DNA of 64,000 bases from Rathayibacter sp. VKM Ac-2754 (GTDB lineage Bacteria > Actinomycetota > Actinomycetes > Actinomycetales > Microbacteriaceae). Made by a program: the position numbers and the translations under genes. Shown here piece after piece: positions 16,295 to 24,052 of the stretch. The stretch lies in assembly GCF_009807095.1 (NCBI RefSeq), contig NZ_WUCC01000008.1:124001-188000 (forward strand), read 5' to 3'. How positions within the stretch are numbered: position 1 is the first letter of the stretch; every line of letters begins with the position of its first letter. The notes below the pieces were generated by a model that had not been told where the DNA came from, did not search any database, and saw only the letters and a program-made list of their open reading frames with translations.

Positions 16295-18823
16295 TCAGAC
16301 CGTGCCGTCCAGACGCCCGACCGAGGTGATGCGGACGACGGCCGCACCGGCCTCGTCCGACTCGGCGAGGTCGACGACGGCCGAGATGCCCCAGTCGTGG
16401 TCGCCCGCCGGGTCGTCGAGGATCTGGCGGACGCGCCACTGCGTCGCCTCCTCCGTCACCAGCAGCATCGACGGACCGCGCGCGTCGGAGCCGGTGCCGA
16501 TGCTGTCGTGCTCGTCGTAGTAGTCGTCGAGAGCCGCACCCCAGGCGTCGGCTCCGAAGCCTGCGTCGAGCTCGCCCAGCGCCTCATGGTCGTCGAGGGC
16601 CGCGAGCGTCACGCGGCGGAACAGCTCGTTGCGCACCAGCACCCGGAACGCGCGGTGGTTGGCCGTGAGGCGGCGCGGAGCCGGCGGCACGATCGACTGG
16701 TCGGCCGCGTGCAGGGTCGGGTTGATCAGCTCCTCCCACTCGTCGACCAGCGACGAGTCGACCTGGCGCACCAGCTCGCCGAGCCACTCGATCAGGTCGT
16801 GCAGCTCCTCGTTCTTGAGCTCGTCGGGGATCGTCTGCCGGGCCGCGCGGAAGGCGTCCGACAGGTAGCGCAGGACGAGGCCCTCCGAGCGGGAGAGCTT
16901 GTAGAAGGCGGTGTACTCGCCGAACGACATCGCCCGCTCGTACATGTCGCGGACGACCGACTTGGGCGAGAGCTCGAAGTCGCGCACCCACGGCTGCACG
17001 GACGTGTAGGTGGCGAACATCGCCTCGAGCAGCTCGTCGAGGGGCTTGGGATGCGTGACGCCCTCGAGCAGCTCCATCCGCTCCTCGTACTCGATCCCCT
17101 CGGCCTTCATCGCCGCGACCGCCTCGCCGCGCGCCTGGAACTGCTGGGCGCCGAGGATCGGCCGCGGGTCGTCCAGGGTCGCCTCGAGCACCGAGATCAC
17201 GTCGAGCGCGAAGCTCGGCGACTCGGGGTCGAGCACGTCGAAGACGGCGAGCGCGAACGGCGACAGGGGCTGGTTGAGCGCGAAGTTGGGCTGCAGATCG
17301 ACGGTGAGGCGGATCCGCACCACGCCGTCCTCGCCGACGCTCTGCTCGACCACTCCCGCCTCGCGGAGGGTGCGGTAGATGCCGAGCGCGCGGCGCGCGA
17401 GCGTGAGCTGCCTCCGCCACGGCTCGTGGTTGTCGAAGATCAGGGAGTGCACGTTCGCGTAGGCGTCGCCGCCGCGCGCGATCACGTTCAGCAGCATCGC
17501 CGAGGTGATCGTCATGTGCGAGGTGAGGGTCTCGGGCTCGGCGTCGACCAGCTTGCGGAAGCTCGGCTCGCCCCAGCTGATGAAGCCCTGCGGCGCGCGC
17601 TTCGCGACCCACTTGCGCCGCTTCTTGGGGTCGTCGCCCATCTTGTCGAGAGCCTTCCGGTTCTCGGACTCGTGCTCGGGCGCCTGCACCACCACGGTGC
17701 CCGCGGTGTCGTAGCCCGCGCGGCCGGCGCGCCCCGCGATCTGGTGGAACTCGCGGGCCGAGAGCTGGCGCATCCGGGTGCCGTCGTACTTCGTCAGCGC
17801 GGTGAGCAGCACGGTGCGGATGGGCACGTTGATGCCGACGCCCAGGGTGTCGGTGCCGCAGATGACCCGCAGCATGCCCTGCTGCGCGAGCTGCTCGACC
17901 AGGCGGCGGTACTTGGGCAGCATGCCGGCGTGGTGCACGCCGATGCCCAGCCGCAGCAGCCGCGAGAGCGTCTTGCCGAACGCGGTCGTGAAGCGGAAGC
18001 CTCCGATCACCTCCGCGATGCGGTCGCGGTGCTCGCGGCTGGCGATGTTCGCGCTCGTCAGCGCCTGGGCGCGCTCGAGCGCCGCCGCCTGCGAGAAGTG
18101 CACGACGTACACCGGCGACTGGTTCGTCGACAGCAGCTCCTCGATCGAGTCGTGGATCGGCGCGATCTCGTAGAAGTAGTGCAGCGGCACGGGTCGCTCG
18201 ACACCGGTCACGCGGGCCGTCTCGCGCCCGGTGCGCCGGGTGAGGTCGGCGGCGAGCGCCGTCACGTCGCCCAGGGTCGCCGACATCAGCACGAACTGCA
18301 CGTGCGGGAGGGTCAGCAGCGGTACCTGCCACGCCCAGCCGCGTGACGGGTCGGCGTAGAAGTGGAACTCGTCCATCACGACCTGGTCGACATCGGTCTC
18401 GGCGCCGTGCCGCAGCGCGAGGTTCGCCAGGATCTCGGCCGTGCAGCAGATGATCGGCGCATCGGGGTTCACGGAGGAGTCGCCCGTCACCATCCCGACG
18501 TTGGACGCCCCGAACACGTCGACCAGCGCGAAGAACTTCTCGGAGACCAGCGCCTTGATCGGCGCCGTGTAGTAGCTGCGCCGGCCGTTCGCGAGCGCCG
18601 CCGCGTGCGCCCCGATCGCCACGAGCGACTTGCCGGTGCCGGTCGGCGTCGACAGGATCAGGTTCGCCCCCGACGCGATCTCGATCATCGACTCGTCCTG
18701 CGCCGGATACAGCGGCAGCCCGCGCGCCTCGGCCCACTCCGTGAACGCCAGGTACACCGCGTCGTCGTCGACGCGCCCGTCGGCATCGGGCGTCGGCATG
18801 CGTTCGAGCAGCGTCGGGGTCAT
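16295..18823 (-). CDS. DEAD/DEAH-box helicase with DUF3516 domain
   Basis: An 842-residue superfamily 2 helicase. The core has Walker A STPTGTGKSL (about residue 55), a DEFH-type box II in VVMDEFHFY, SAT box LMSATLGD, and helicase motif VI HQIAGRAGRAGYDT. The C-terminal 350 residues correspond to DUF3516, which defines a Ski2/Mtr4-related actinobacterial group. The family is presumed to remodel RNA or nucleoprotein, but its exact role is unknown. ATG 18823 (MTPTLLERMP) is supported by GAGGAT 6 nt upstream; the open frame continues 85 codons further but through repeat DNA. Confidence 0.92.
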   Translation of the reverse strand: MTPTLLERMPTPDADGRVDDDAVYLAFTEWAEARGLPLYPAQDESMIEIASGANLILSTPTGTGKSLVAIGAHAAALANGRRSYYTAPIKALVSEKFFALVDVFGASNVGMVTGDSSVNPDAPIICCTAEILANLALRHGAETDVDQVVMDEFHFYADPSRGWAWQVPLLTLPHVQFVLMSATLGDVTALAADLTRRTGRETARVTGVERPVPLHYFYEIAPIHDSIEELLSTNQSPVYVVHFSQAAALERAQALTSANIASREHRDRIAEVIGGFRFTTAFGKTLSRLLRLGIGVHHAGMLPKYRRLVEQLAQQGMLRVICGTDTLGVGINVPIRTVLLTALTKYDGTRMRQLSAREFHQIAGRAGRAGYDTAGTVVVQAPEHESENRKALDKMGDDPKKRRKWVAKRAPQGFISWGEPSFRKLVDAEPETLTSHMTITSAMLLNVIARGGDAYANVHSLIFDNHEPWRRQLTLARRALGIYRTLREAGVVEQSVGEDGVVRIRLTVDLQPNFALNQPLSPFALAVFDVLDPESPSFALDVISVLEATLDDPRPILGAQQFQARGEAVAAMKAEGIEYEERMELLEGVTHPKPLDELLEAMFATYTSVQPWVRDFELSPKSVVRDMYERAMSFGEYTAFYKLSRSEGLVLRYLSDAFRAARQTIPDELKNEELHDLIEWLGELVRQVDSSLVDEWEELINPTLHAADQSIVPPAPRRLTANHRAFRVLVRNELFRRVTLAALDDHEALGELDAGFGADAWGAALDDYYDEHDSIGTGSDARGPSMLLVTEEATQWRVRQILDDPAGDHDWGISAVVDLAESDEAGAAVVRITSVGRLDGTV

Positions 18824-18829
18824 CCCCCC

Positions 18830-18835
18830 ATCCTC
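18830..18835 (-). promoter_or_regulatory. Leaderless -10 box for the DUF3516 helicase
   Basis: On the minus strand GAGGAT, then GGGGGG (6 nt), then ATG 18823. It is a weak hexamer but keeps A at position 2 and T at position 6. Confidence 0.45.
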
Positions 18836-18927
18836 GCGCGCTTTCCCCGGAGGGGCGTCCCCGCCGCCCCTCCCGCAGTCGGCTTCTCGGAGCGGCCGGG
18901 TCCCCAAGAGCGGGTTGCGTTCGCTGC

Positions 18928-18954
18928 GTCGAATCGCTTGGCACGCGATTCGAC
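18928..18954. repeat. Perfect inverted repeat upstream of the helicase
   Basis: GTCGAATCGC and GCGATTCGAC (10 bp, 7-nt loop) lie about 105 bp upstream of the helicase start, in a 459-bp intergenic region that also holds repeat copy 4 and a terminator. It may be a hairpin or a regulator site; nothing ties it to a known regulator. Confidence 0.55.
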
Positions 18955-19040
18955 GAATCGCTCGCGGGGGGAGGTCATTGACGCCCGAGGCCCTGAACCT
19001 GCTTCTCGAGCGGGGAAGTCGGCGCACGTCGCCACCCATG

Positions 19041-19161
19041 CTGGTCGAGTAGCCCCGGAGGGGCGTATCGGGACCCACAGCGTCAGCAGATCAGGCTTCT
19101 GCCCTGCCCTTCTGACGGACGTGGATCTCGATACGCCGCGTTCCGCGGCTACTCGATCAGC
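19041..19161 (+). repeat. Composite inverted-repeat element, copy 4
   Basis: Same arms and core as the copies at 3891 and 4066, in the same orientation. The core has changed (cagatcaggcttctgccctgccctt) but keeps the outer cgtcag...ctgacg stem, and the right arm tip reads cgcgttccgcgg. It lies between the helicase 5' end and the MOSC 3' end. Confidence 0.8.
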
Positions 19162-19188
19162 GAAGGCTGGGCGGGAGCGCACGCCGAG

Positions 19189-19249
19189 GGAGCCGCGGAC
19201 CGTCGAGGGAGCCCGCCGTCCCGGGCGGCCTCGACGGTTCGGGGTCCCC
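19189..19249. terminator. Hairpin related to the 7000-7061 terminator, 3' of the MOSC gene
   Basis: Arms 19189-19208 and 19229-19249 pair imperfectly around an inner GC-rich stem (gcccg...cgggc). The arms share ccgtcgagg/cctcgacgg and ggggt-ccc words with the terminator at 7000-7061. It lies 33 nt beyond the stop of the minus-strand MOSC gene. Confidence 0.6.
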
Positions 19250-19282
19250 TGGCGACGGGCGCGACGAACCGGTGAGGTCGCG

Positions 19283-19918
19283 TCAGGCCAGGGCGCGCTG
19301 GAGGTACGGGCGGAGGGCCTCGGCGAGCTGCAGCTCACCCGCCGCGTCGGCGTCGAGGAGCGTCTGCGCGTCGTCGGCGCGGCGCTCGACGAACCAGCGG
19401 CGCAGCGGCACGCCGCGGCCGGGGCGCGACAGCACCTCGATGGGGTCGCCCGCCTCGACGGAGCCGCGGTGCAGCACCCGCAGGTAGGCGCCCGTACGAC
19501 CCTCCTCGGCGAAGCGCTTCACCCACTGCGGCTCGTCGAGGTGCCGCTGGAAGGTGGCGCACGGAGTACGCGGCATCGTCACCTCGACCTCGACGCGCTC
19601 GCCGATCCGCCAGCGCTCGCCGATCACGGCGTCCGAGAGGTCGAGTCCCTCGGTGCGCAGGTTCTCGCCGAAGAACCCCGGAGGCGTCGCCCGGCCGAGC
19701 CGCTCGCCCCACCACTGGGCGTCCTGCTCCGAGTAGGCGTAGAGCGCCTTCGCCTCACCGCCGTGGTGAGCGCGGTCGGCCTGCACATCCGCGTAGAGAC
19801 CGAGATCGCGGACGACGACGGGACCCTCGACGGGGCGCTTGTCGATCGCGGTCACCCCCACGCTCCCGGAGTCGGGCAGCAGGCGGTCGACACGGCACAC
19901 GGCGAGGAGTCGGGGCAT
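19283..19918 (-). CDS. MOSC domain protein (YiiM-like)
   Basis: A 211-residue protein of the molybdenum cofactor sulfurase C-terminal (MOSC) family. The N-terminal strand region is followed by ADVQADRAHHGGEAKALYAY and GFFGENLRTEGLD, the usual YiiM core, with the conserved Cys in RTPCATFQRH. YiiM-type enzymes reduce N-hydroxylated compounds using a Mo cofactor bound at the Cys. ATG 19918 is chosen for the CACGAT hexamer 6 nt upstream. Divergent from the pentapeptide-repeat gene, with 49 bp between the two start codons and both -10 boxes inside that gap. Confidence 0.88.
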   Translation of the reverse strand: MPRLLAVCRVDRLLPDSGSVGVTAIDKRPVEGPVVVRDLGLYADVQADRAHHGGEAKALYAYSEQDAQWWGERLGRATPPGFFGENLRTEGLDLSDAVIGERWRIGERVEVEVTMPRTPCATFQRHLDEPQWVKRFAEEGRTGAYLRVLHRGSVEAGDPIEVLSRPGRGVPLRRWFVERRADDAQTLLDADAAGELQLAEALRPYLQRALA

Positions 19919-19924
19919 CCCCAC

Positions 19925-19930
19925 ATCGTG
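19925..19930 (-). promoter_or_regulatory. Leaderless -10 box for the MOSC gene
   Basis: On the minus strand CACGAT, spacer GTGGGG (6 nt), ATG 19918. Confidence 0.45.
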
Positions 19931-19955
19931 CCACCGCCCGGCCCCCCAGGGCGCG

Positions 19956-19961
19956 TAGGCT
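19956..19961 (+). promoter_or_regulatory. Leaderless -10 box for the pentapeptide-repeat gene
   Basis: TAGGCT, spacer CCCCGG (6 nt), ATG 19968. The divergent MOSC promoter is 25 bp away, so the two polymerase sites overlap. Confidence 0.6.
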
Positions 19962-19967
19962 CCCCGG

Positions 19968-20624
19968 ATGCGCGCCGCGATCCCCGCTCCCCGACTCGAT
20001 CCGCTCGTCCTCGACGACCTCGCCGAGGGGTACGCCGGCGACCTCGGCGCCCGCGAGCACGCGGAGGGGCTGCGCTTCACCGACGTCGACCTCTCGGCGG
20101 TCGACCTGACCGCCTCCTCCTTCAGCGAGTGCGTGCTCGACGGCGCGCTGCTCGACCGGGCGCAGCTGCGCGCCGCCTCCGTCGTCGAGTCGCGCCTCGA
20201 GCGGCTCGACGTGCCGGGGCTCTCGGCACCGCGGAGTCGCTGGCGCTCGGTCGAGCTGCTCGCCTCCCGCCTCGGCTCGGCCGAGCTCTACGAGAGCACC
20301 TTCGAGCAGGTGCGCGTCGCCGACTGCAAGCTCGGCTACGTCAACCTGCGCGGCGCGGCCCTGCGCGACGTGGTCTTCGAGCGCTGCACGATCGACGAGC
20401 TCGACCTCGGCGGCGCGAGCGGCTCGCGGGTGGCGTTCGTCGACTGCGACGTCCGCTCGCTCGAGCTGCCGAATGCGCGGATCGACGACCTCGACCTGCG
20501 CGGAGCCGAGCTGCACGTGCTGGGCGGGCTCGACGGCCTCCGGGGAGCCGCCCTCACCGAGCTTCAGCTCGGCCTGATGCTGCCGCTGTTCGCGCAGCAC
20601 TTCGGGGTCCGCGTGCTGGGCTGA
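19968..20624 (+). CDS. Pentapeptide-repeat protein
   Basis: A 218-residue protein with A(D/N)LxX-type pentapeptide units from about residue 35 onward (LRFTDVDLSAVDLTASSFSE; LGYVNLRGAALRDVVFERCT; IDDLDLRGAELH). These stack into a right-handed quadrilateral beta-helix. Some members mimic DNA and protect gyrase from fluoroquinolones; here the repeats are degenerate and the role is unknown. No signal peptide. Leaderless start. Confidence 0.85.
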   Translation: MRAAIPAPRLDPLVLDDLAEGYAGDLGAREHAEGLRFTDVDLSAVDLTASSFSECVLDGALLDRAQLRAASVVESRLERLDVPGLSAPRSRWRSVELLASRLGSAELYESTFEQVRVADCKLGYVNLRGAALRDVVFERCTIDELDLGGASGSRVAFVDCDVRSLELPNARIDDLDLRGAELHVLGGLDGLRGAALTELQLGLMLPLFAQHFGVRVLG

Positions 20625-20627
20625 GCC

Positions 20628-20984
20628 TCAGCGCCGACCCACCCGCCGCGTCAGCACGCGGCGCCCGAGCAGGAACGCGGCGAGCACGAGCGTCGTGACG
20701 ATCACGAAGCTCCACTGCACCCCCTGCCCGGAGGCGATCCGCAGCAGCATGCCGCCGATCACCGTCGTCGCCCAGACCACGAGGCCCGCGGGCACGATCC
20801 GGTCGGGCGCCCGCCACGAGCGGGAGAGGAGCCAGCCGGCCAGGAGCCCGACGAGGAACGGCCAGAGGGTCACCACGAACCCGGCGGCCTCCGACCCCTC
20901 GTCGTGACTGCGCCGCCCGATCAGGACGAAGACGACGACGAGCGCGACGTCGATCCCGAGGCCGAGCCACGCGCGGCGGCTCAC
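20628..20984 (-). CDS. DUF3054 family membrane protein
   Basis: A 118-residue protein with four predicted transmembrane segments (for example GIDVALVVVFVLIG and LWPFLVGLLAGWLL). It matches the small actinobacterial DUF3054 family, whose function is unknown. The GTG start at 20984 overlaps the TGA of the upstream DUF3097 gene as GTGA, so the two are translationally coupled. It converges with the pentapeptide gene. Confidence 0.8.
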   Translation of the reverse strand: MSRRAWLGLGIDVALVVVFVLIGRRSHDEGSEAAGFVVTLWPFLVGLLAGWLLSRSWRAPDRIVPAGLVVWATTVIGGMLLRIASGQGVQWSFVIVTTLVLAAFLLGRRVLTRRVGRR

Positions 20985-21829
20985 GCCGGCTCCGTCACGA
21001 AATCGATCAGCTGCTCCACCCGGCCGAGCAGGGCCGGCTCGAGGTCCTGGAAGGTCCGCACCTGCCCGAGGATCCGCTGCCACGCGCGAGCGATGTCGGC
21101 CTGCTCCTCGTGCGGCCAGCCGAGCGCCGCGCAGATGCCGTGCTTCCACTCGACCGAGCGCGGGATCTCGGGCCAGCGCTCGAGCCCGACCCGCGCGGGC
21201 TTCACCGCCTGCCAGACGTCGACGTAGGGGTGCCCGACGACGAGGACGTGCGCGCCGTGCGGGCCCGCCGCGACCGCGTCGGCGATGCGCGACTCCTTCG
21301 AGCCGCGGACGAGGTGGTCGACGAGCACGCCGATGCGGCGGCCCGGGCCCGGCCGGAACGCGCGCACGAGCTCGTCGAGGTTGTCGACGCCCTCGATGTA
21401 CTCGACCACGACGCCCTCGATCCGCAGATCGTGTCCCCAGACCTTCTCGACGAGCTCGGCGTCGTGCCGGCCCTCGACGTAGATGCGGCTCGGCAGCGCC
21501 ACGCGCGCCTTCGCCTCGGCGACGTGGAACGACCCGGAGGCGGAGCGCGCCCGCCCGAGGTTCGCGTCGCGCTTGAGCCCCGGCGCCTTGAGCGACACCG
21601 GCTTGCCGTCGATCAGGAATCCCGGGCCGATCGGGAACACGCGGACCTTGCCGAAGCGGTCCTCGAGCTTCACCATCCGCAGCTCCACGCCGACGACGGC
21701 GCCCACGAATCCGGAGGCGACCTCCTCGACCACGAGATCGCGCACGGCCTCGACCACCGCGACCTCGACCTTGTTCTTCGCCCGCCAGTCGCCCGCGAGC
21801 ACGTCACGCCCGTACCTGTCGTCATCCAC
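20981..21829 (-). CDS. DUF3097 family protein
   Basis: A 282-residue soluble protein of the actinobacterial DUF3097 family. The central part has YVEGRHDAELVEKVWG and GVLVDHLVRGSKESRIA, which resemble a TOPRIM fold (Glu in one strand, D-x-D-like residues later), suggesting nucleic-acid or phosphate chemistry. This is an inference from pattern only. ATG 21829 follows a ggtgg ribosome site and a TACCCT -10 box 11 nt upstream. It is the first gene of a two-gene operon with DUF3054. Confidence 0.8.
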   Translation of the reverse strand: MDDDRYGRDVLAGDWRAKNKVEVAVVEAVRDLVVEEVASGFVGAVVGVELRMVKLEDRFGKVRVFPIGPGFLIDGKPVSLKAPGLKRDANLGRARSASGSFHVAEAKARVALPSRIYVEGRHDAELVEKVWGHDLRIEGVVVEYIEGVDNLDELVRAFRPGPGRRIGVLVDHLVRGSKESRIADAVAAGPHGAHVLVVGHPYVDVWQAVKPARVGLERWPEIPRSVEWKHGICAALGWPHEEQADIARAWQRILGQVRTFQDLEPALLGRVEQLIDFVTEPA

Positions 21830-21836
21830 CTGGCCG

Positions 21837-21842
21837 AGGGTA
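21837..21842 (-). promoter_or_regulatory. -10 box for the DUF3097-DUF3054 operon
   Basis: TACCCT on the minus strand, 11 nt before ATG 21829. The short leader contains aggtgg. Confidence 0.5.
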
Positions 21843-21909
21843 GCCCGGGGGTGTGCGCGGGCTCACTCGGACGCGCGGGCGACCCGCCCCGCCCCGGTGC
21901 CTCCCCATG

Positions 21910-22031
21910 CTGGTCGAGTAGCCCCGGAGGGGCGTATCGAGACCCACCTGCGTCAGCAGATGCGCCTTCTGCCCCGGCCTTCTGACGGACATGGATCTCG
22001 ATACGCCCGCTGCGCGGGCTACTCGATCAGC
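21910..22031 (+). repeat. Composite inverted-repeat element, copy 5
   Basis: Full-length member of the family at 3891, 4066 and 19041, in the same orientation. The core has several changes (cagatgcgccttctgccccggcctt) while the cgtcag...ctgacg stem and both arms are kept. It lies in the divergent region between the DUF3097 start and the FMN riboswitch promoter, so it cannot act as a plain terminator of a gene end here. Confidence 0.85.
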
Positions 22032-22151
22032 GAGGGGGGGCAGCACGCAAAAGGTCTTCGTCTCTGAGGTCCACCGACGTCAGCATCGCCTCTCCGCCGC
22101 TCCCCCGGCCTCCTCATGACGACGGAATACGGCACTCCCAGCCGCGTTGAC

Positions 22152-22157
22152 TAGGGT
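22152..22157 (+). promoter_or_regulatory. -10 box of the riboflavin operon
   Basis: TAGGGT lies 14 nt before the start of the FMN aptamer. Transcription should begin around 22164. The nearby TTGAC is too close to be the -35. Confidence 0.6.
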
Positions 22158-22170
22158 GAGAGAGATAGAA

Positions 22171-22301
22171 CGTGCTCCGGGGTCGGTGAGAGTCCGAACC
22201 GGCGGTGACAGTCCGCGAGCCGCTGACCACTTCGGTGAGAGGCGGTTGACCTGGTGGAACTCCGGGACCGACGGTGAAAGTCCGGATGGGAGGCAGCACG
22301 A
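22171..22301 (+). promoter_or_regulatory. FMN riboswitch (RFN element)
   Basis: The leader carries the hallmarks of the RFN aptamer: a gtgctccggggtcggtg opening, gagagtccgaaccggcggt, a gacagtccgcgagccg segment, a variable arm, then ggtgaaagtccggatgggag and the closing cagcacg that pairs with the 5' end. FMN binding shuts down downstream expression. Between the aptamer and ribD (22302-22388) a GCGGCGC/GCGCCGC stem may form the expression platform, acting on translation or termination. It heads ribD-ribE-ribBA-ribH. Confidence 0.95.
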
Positions 22302-22388
22302 GCGTCGCGCGCGAGCGCGGCGCCTGTCGACGGTGCCCGCGCGCCGCCGATCGCACCCCGGAGTTCGGCGACGAACGGAAGACCGGGA

Positions 22389-23420
22389 ATGACGATCGAC
22401 TTCGAGCACGCGATGCGCAGGGCGCTCGCACTCGCCGAGCACGGGCCCGCCCGCGGGGTGAACCCGCGCGTCGGCTGCGTCATCCTCGCGCCCGACGGCA
22501 CCGTGCTGGCCGAGGGCTGGCACCACGGCGCCGGCACCGCCCACGCCGAGGTCGACGCCCTCTCGGGCCTCGCTCCCGGCGCCGCCGCCGGAGCCACCGC
22601 CGTCGTGTCGCTCGAGCCCTGCAATCACACCGGCCGCACCGGTCCCTGCAGCCGCGCGCTGATCGATGCCGGCGTCACCCGGGTGGTCTACGCCGTCGGC
22701 GATCCCGGCGACCGCTCCTCCGGCGGTGCCGAGACCCTGCGCGCGGCGGGCGTCGAGGTGGTCGAGGGCGTCCTCGCCGACGAGGCGGAGGAGTTCCTGC
22801 ACGTCTGGCTCACCGCGACCCGCCGCCGCCGCCCCTGGGTCACCCTCAAGTGGGCGTCGACGCTCGACGGTCGCACCGCCGCCGCCGACGGCAGCAGCCG
22901 CTGGATCACGGGCACCGCGGCCCGGCAGCGGGTGCACGAGCAGCGCGGGGCGGCCGACGCGATCCTCGTCGGCACCGGCACCGTGCTCGCCGACGATCCG
23001 AGCCTCACCGCGCGGGGCGACGCGGGCGAGCTGCTGCCCGACCAGCCGGTCCCGGTGGTCGTCGGCCGACGCGCCGTCCCCGCCGACGCCCGCGTGCTCG
23101 CCCATCCGCACCCGCCGATCCTCGAGCGCACCCACGACCTCGCCGCCGTGCTCGACCGCCTCTACGAGGCCGAGGTGCGCCACGTCTACGTCGAGGGCGG
23201 GCCGACCCTCGCCTCCGCGCTCGTGACCGACGGCCTCGTCGACGAGTTCCTCGTCTACCTCGCTCCGGCGCTGCTGGGCGGCCCCCGCCTCGCCCTCGAC
23301 GACCTGGGTGTCCACAGCATCACCGGGGCCCACCGCCTCGAGCTCCGCTCCGTCGAGATCCTCGGAGACGACCTCCTGGTCGCCGCCCGCCCCTCACCCG
23401 TCCTGCAGAAGGAGACCTGA
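22389..23420 (+). CDS. ribD: Bifunctional diaminohydroxyphosphoribosylaminopyrimidine deaminase / reductase RibD
   Basis: A 343-residue bifunctional enzyme for steps two and three of riboflavin synthesis. The N-terminal deaminase has the zinc site HAEVDAL and PCNHTGRTGPC; the C-terminal reductase has the NADPH-binding LKWASTLDGRTA, GTGTVLADDPSLTAR and VEGGPTLASALV. It begins 88 nt after the FMN aptamer and ends in TGATG, overlapping the ribE start. The ribosome site (cggaag) is weak, in line with control by the riboswitch. Confidence 0.95.
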   Translation: MTIDFEHAMRRALALAEHGPARGVNPRVGCVILAPDGTVLAEGWHHGAGTAHAEVDALSGLAPGAAAGATAVVSLEPCNHTGRTGPCSRALIDAGVTRVVYAVGDPGDRSSGGAETLRAAGVEVVEGVLADEAEEFLHVWLTATRRRRPWVTLKWASTLDGRTAAADGSSRWITGTAARQRVHEQRGAADAILVGTGTVLADDPSLTARGDAGELLPDQPVPVVVGRRAVPADARVLAHPHPPILERTHDLAAVLDRLYEAEVRHVYVEGGPTLASALVTDGLVDEFLVYLAPALLGGPRLALDDLGVHSITGAHRLELRSVEILGDDLLVAARPSPVLQKET

Positions 23421-24052
23421 TGTTCACCGGAATCATCGAGGAGATCGGCGTCGTCACGGCGATCGATGCGGGAGCCGAAGCGATCCGGCTGACGGTGCGC
23501 GGCCCGCTCGCGGTCGAGGGGGCGCGCCACGGCGACTCCATCGCGGTCTCGGGCGTCTGCCTCACCGTCGTCGACCAGTCGGCCGACGGCTTCACCGCCG
23601 ACGTGATGGCGCAGACCCTCCGGATGTCGACCCTCGACGGCGTGGCCGTGGGCGACTCCGTGAACCTCGAGCGGGCGGCCCTCGTCGGCGACCGCCTCGG
23701 CGGCCACATCGTGCAGGGCCACATCGACGGCACGGCGACGCTGCTGTCGATCACTCCCGGAGACGCGTGGCGGGTCCTCCGCTTCTCGCTCCCTCCCGAG
23801 GCCGCTCCGCTCGTCACCGACAAGGGCTCGATCGCGGTCGACGGAGTCTCGCTGACCGTCTCGGCGATCAGCCCGGCGACCGAGGCCGACCAGTGGTTCG
23901 AGGTCTCGCTCATCCCCGAGACCCTCGCGGCCACCACCCTCGGCGCGCGCGCGATCGGCGAGCGGGTCAACATCGAGACCGACATCCTGGCGCGCCACGT
24001 CGAGCGGATGCTCGCGCTGCACGCCGTCACCCTTCCCGGAGGTGGGAAATGA
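23420..24052 (+). CDS. ribE: Riboflavin synthase alpha subunit
   Basis: A 210-residue enzyme that converts two 6,7-dimethyl-8-ribityllumazine molecules to riboflavin. It has two homologous lumazine-binding barrels, each with an MFTGIIEE- or IVQGHIDG-type signature and the motifs SGVCLTV and DGVSLTV. The start ATG 23420 overlaps the ribD stop (TGATG) and the stop overlaps the ribBA start (ATGA), so the operon is translationally coupled. In some genomes this gene is named ribC or ribE. Confidence 0.95.
   Translation: MFTGIIEEIGVVTAIDAGAEAIRLTVRGPLAVEGARHGDSIAVSGVCLTVVDQSADGFTADVMAQTLRMSTLDGVAVGDSVNLERAALVGDRLGGHIVQGHIDGTATLLSITPGDAWRVLRFSLPPEAAPLVTDKGSIAVDGVSLTVSAISPATEADQWFEVSLIPETLAATTLGARAIGERVNIETDILARHVERMLALHAVTLPGGGK

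Noticed and set aside
16233-16439. N-terminal extension of the acyltransferase
   Set aside because: It would overlap the end of the helicase gene and is Arg-rich; the family begins at about RLAWVDTTRG.
18824-19078. N-terminal extension of the DUF3516 helicase by 85 codons
   Set aside because: The extension passes through the hairpin at 18928 and repeat copy 4, and the sequence resembles no helicase N-terminus; ATG 18823 has a matching promoter.
22147-22151. TTGAC as a -35 box of the riboflavin operon
   Set aside because: It abuts the TAGGGT -10 hexamer, leaving no 17-bp spacer.
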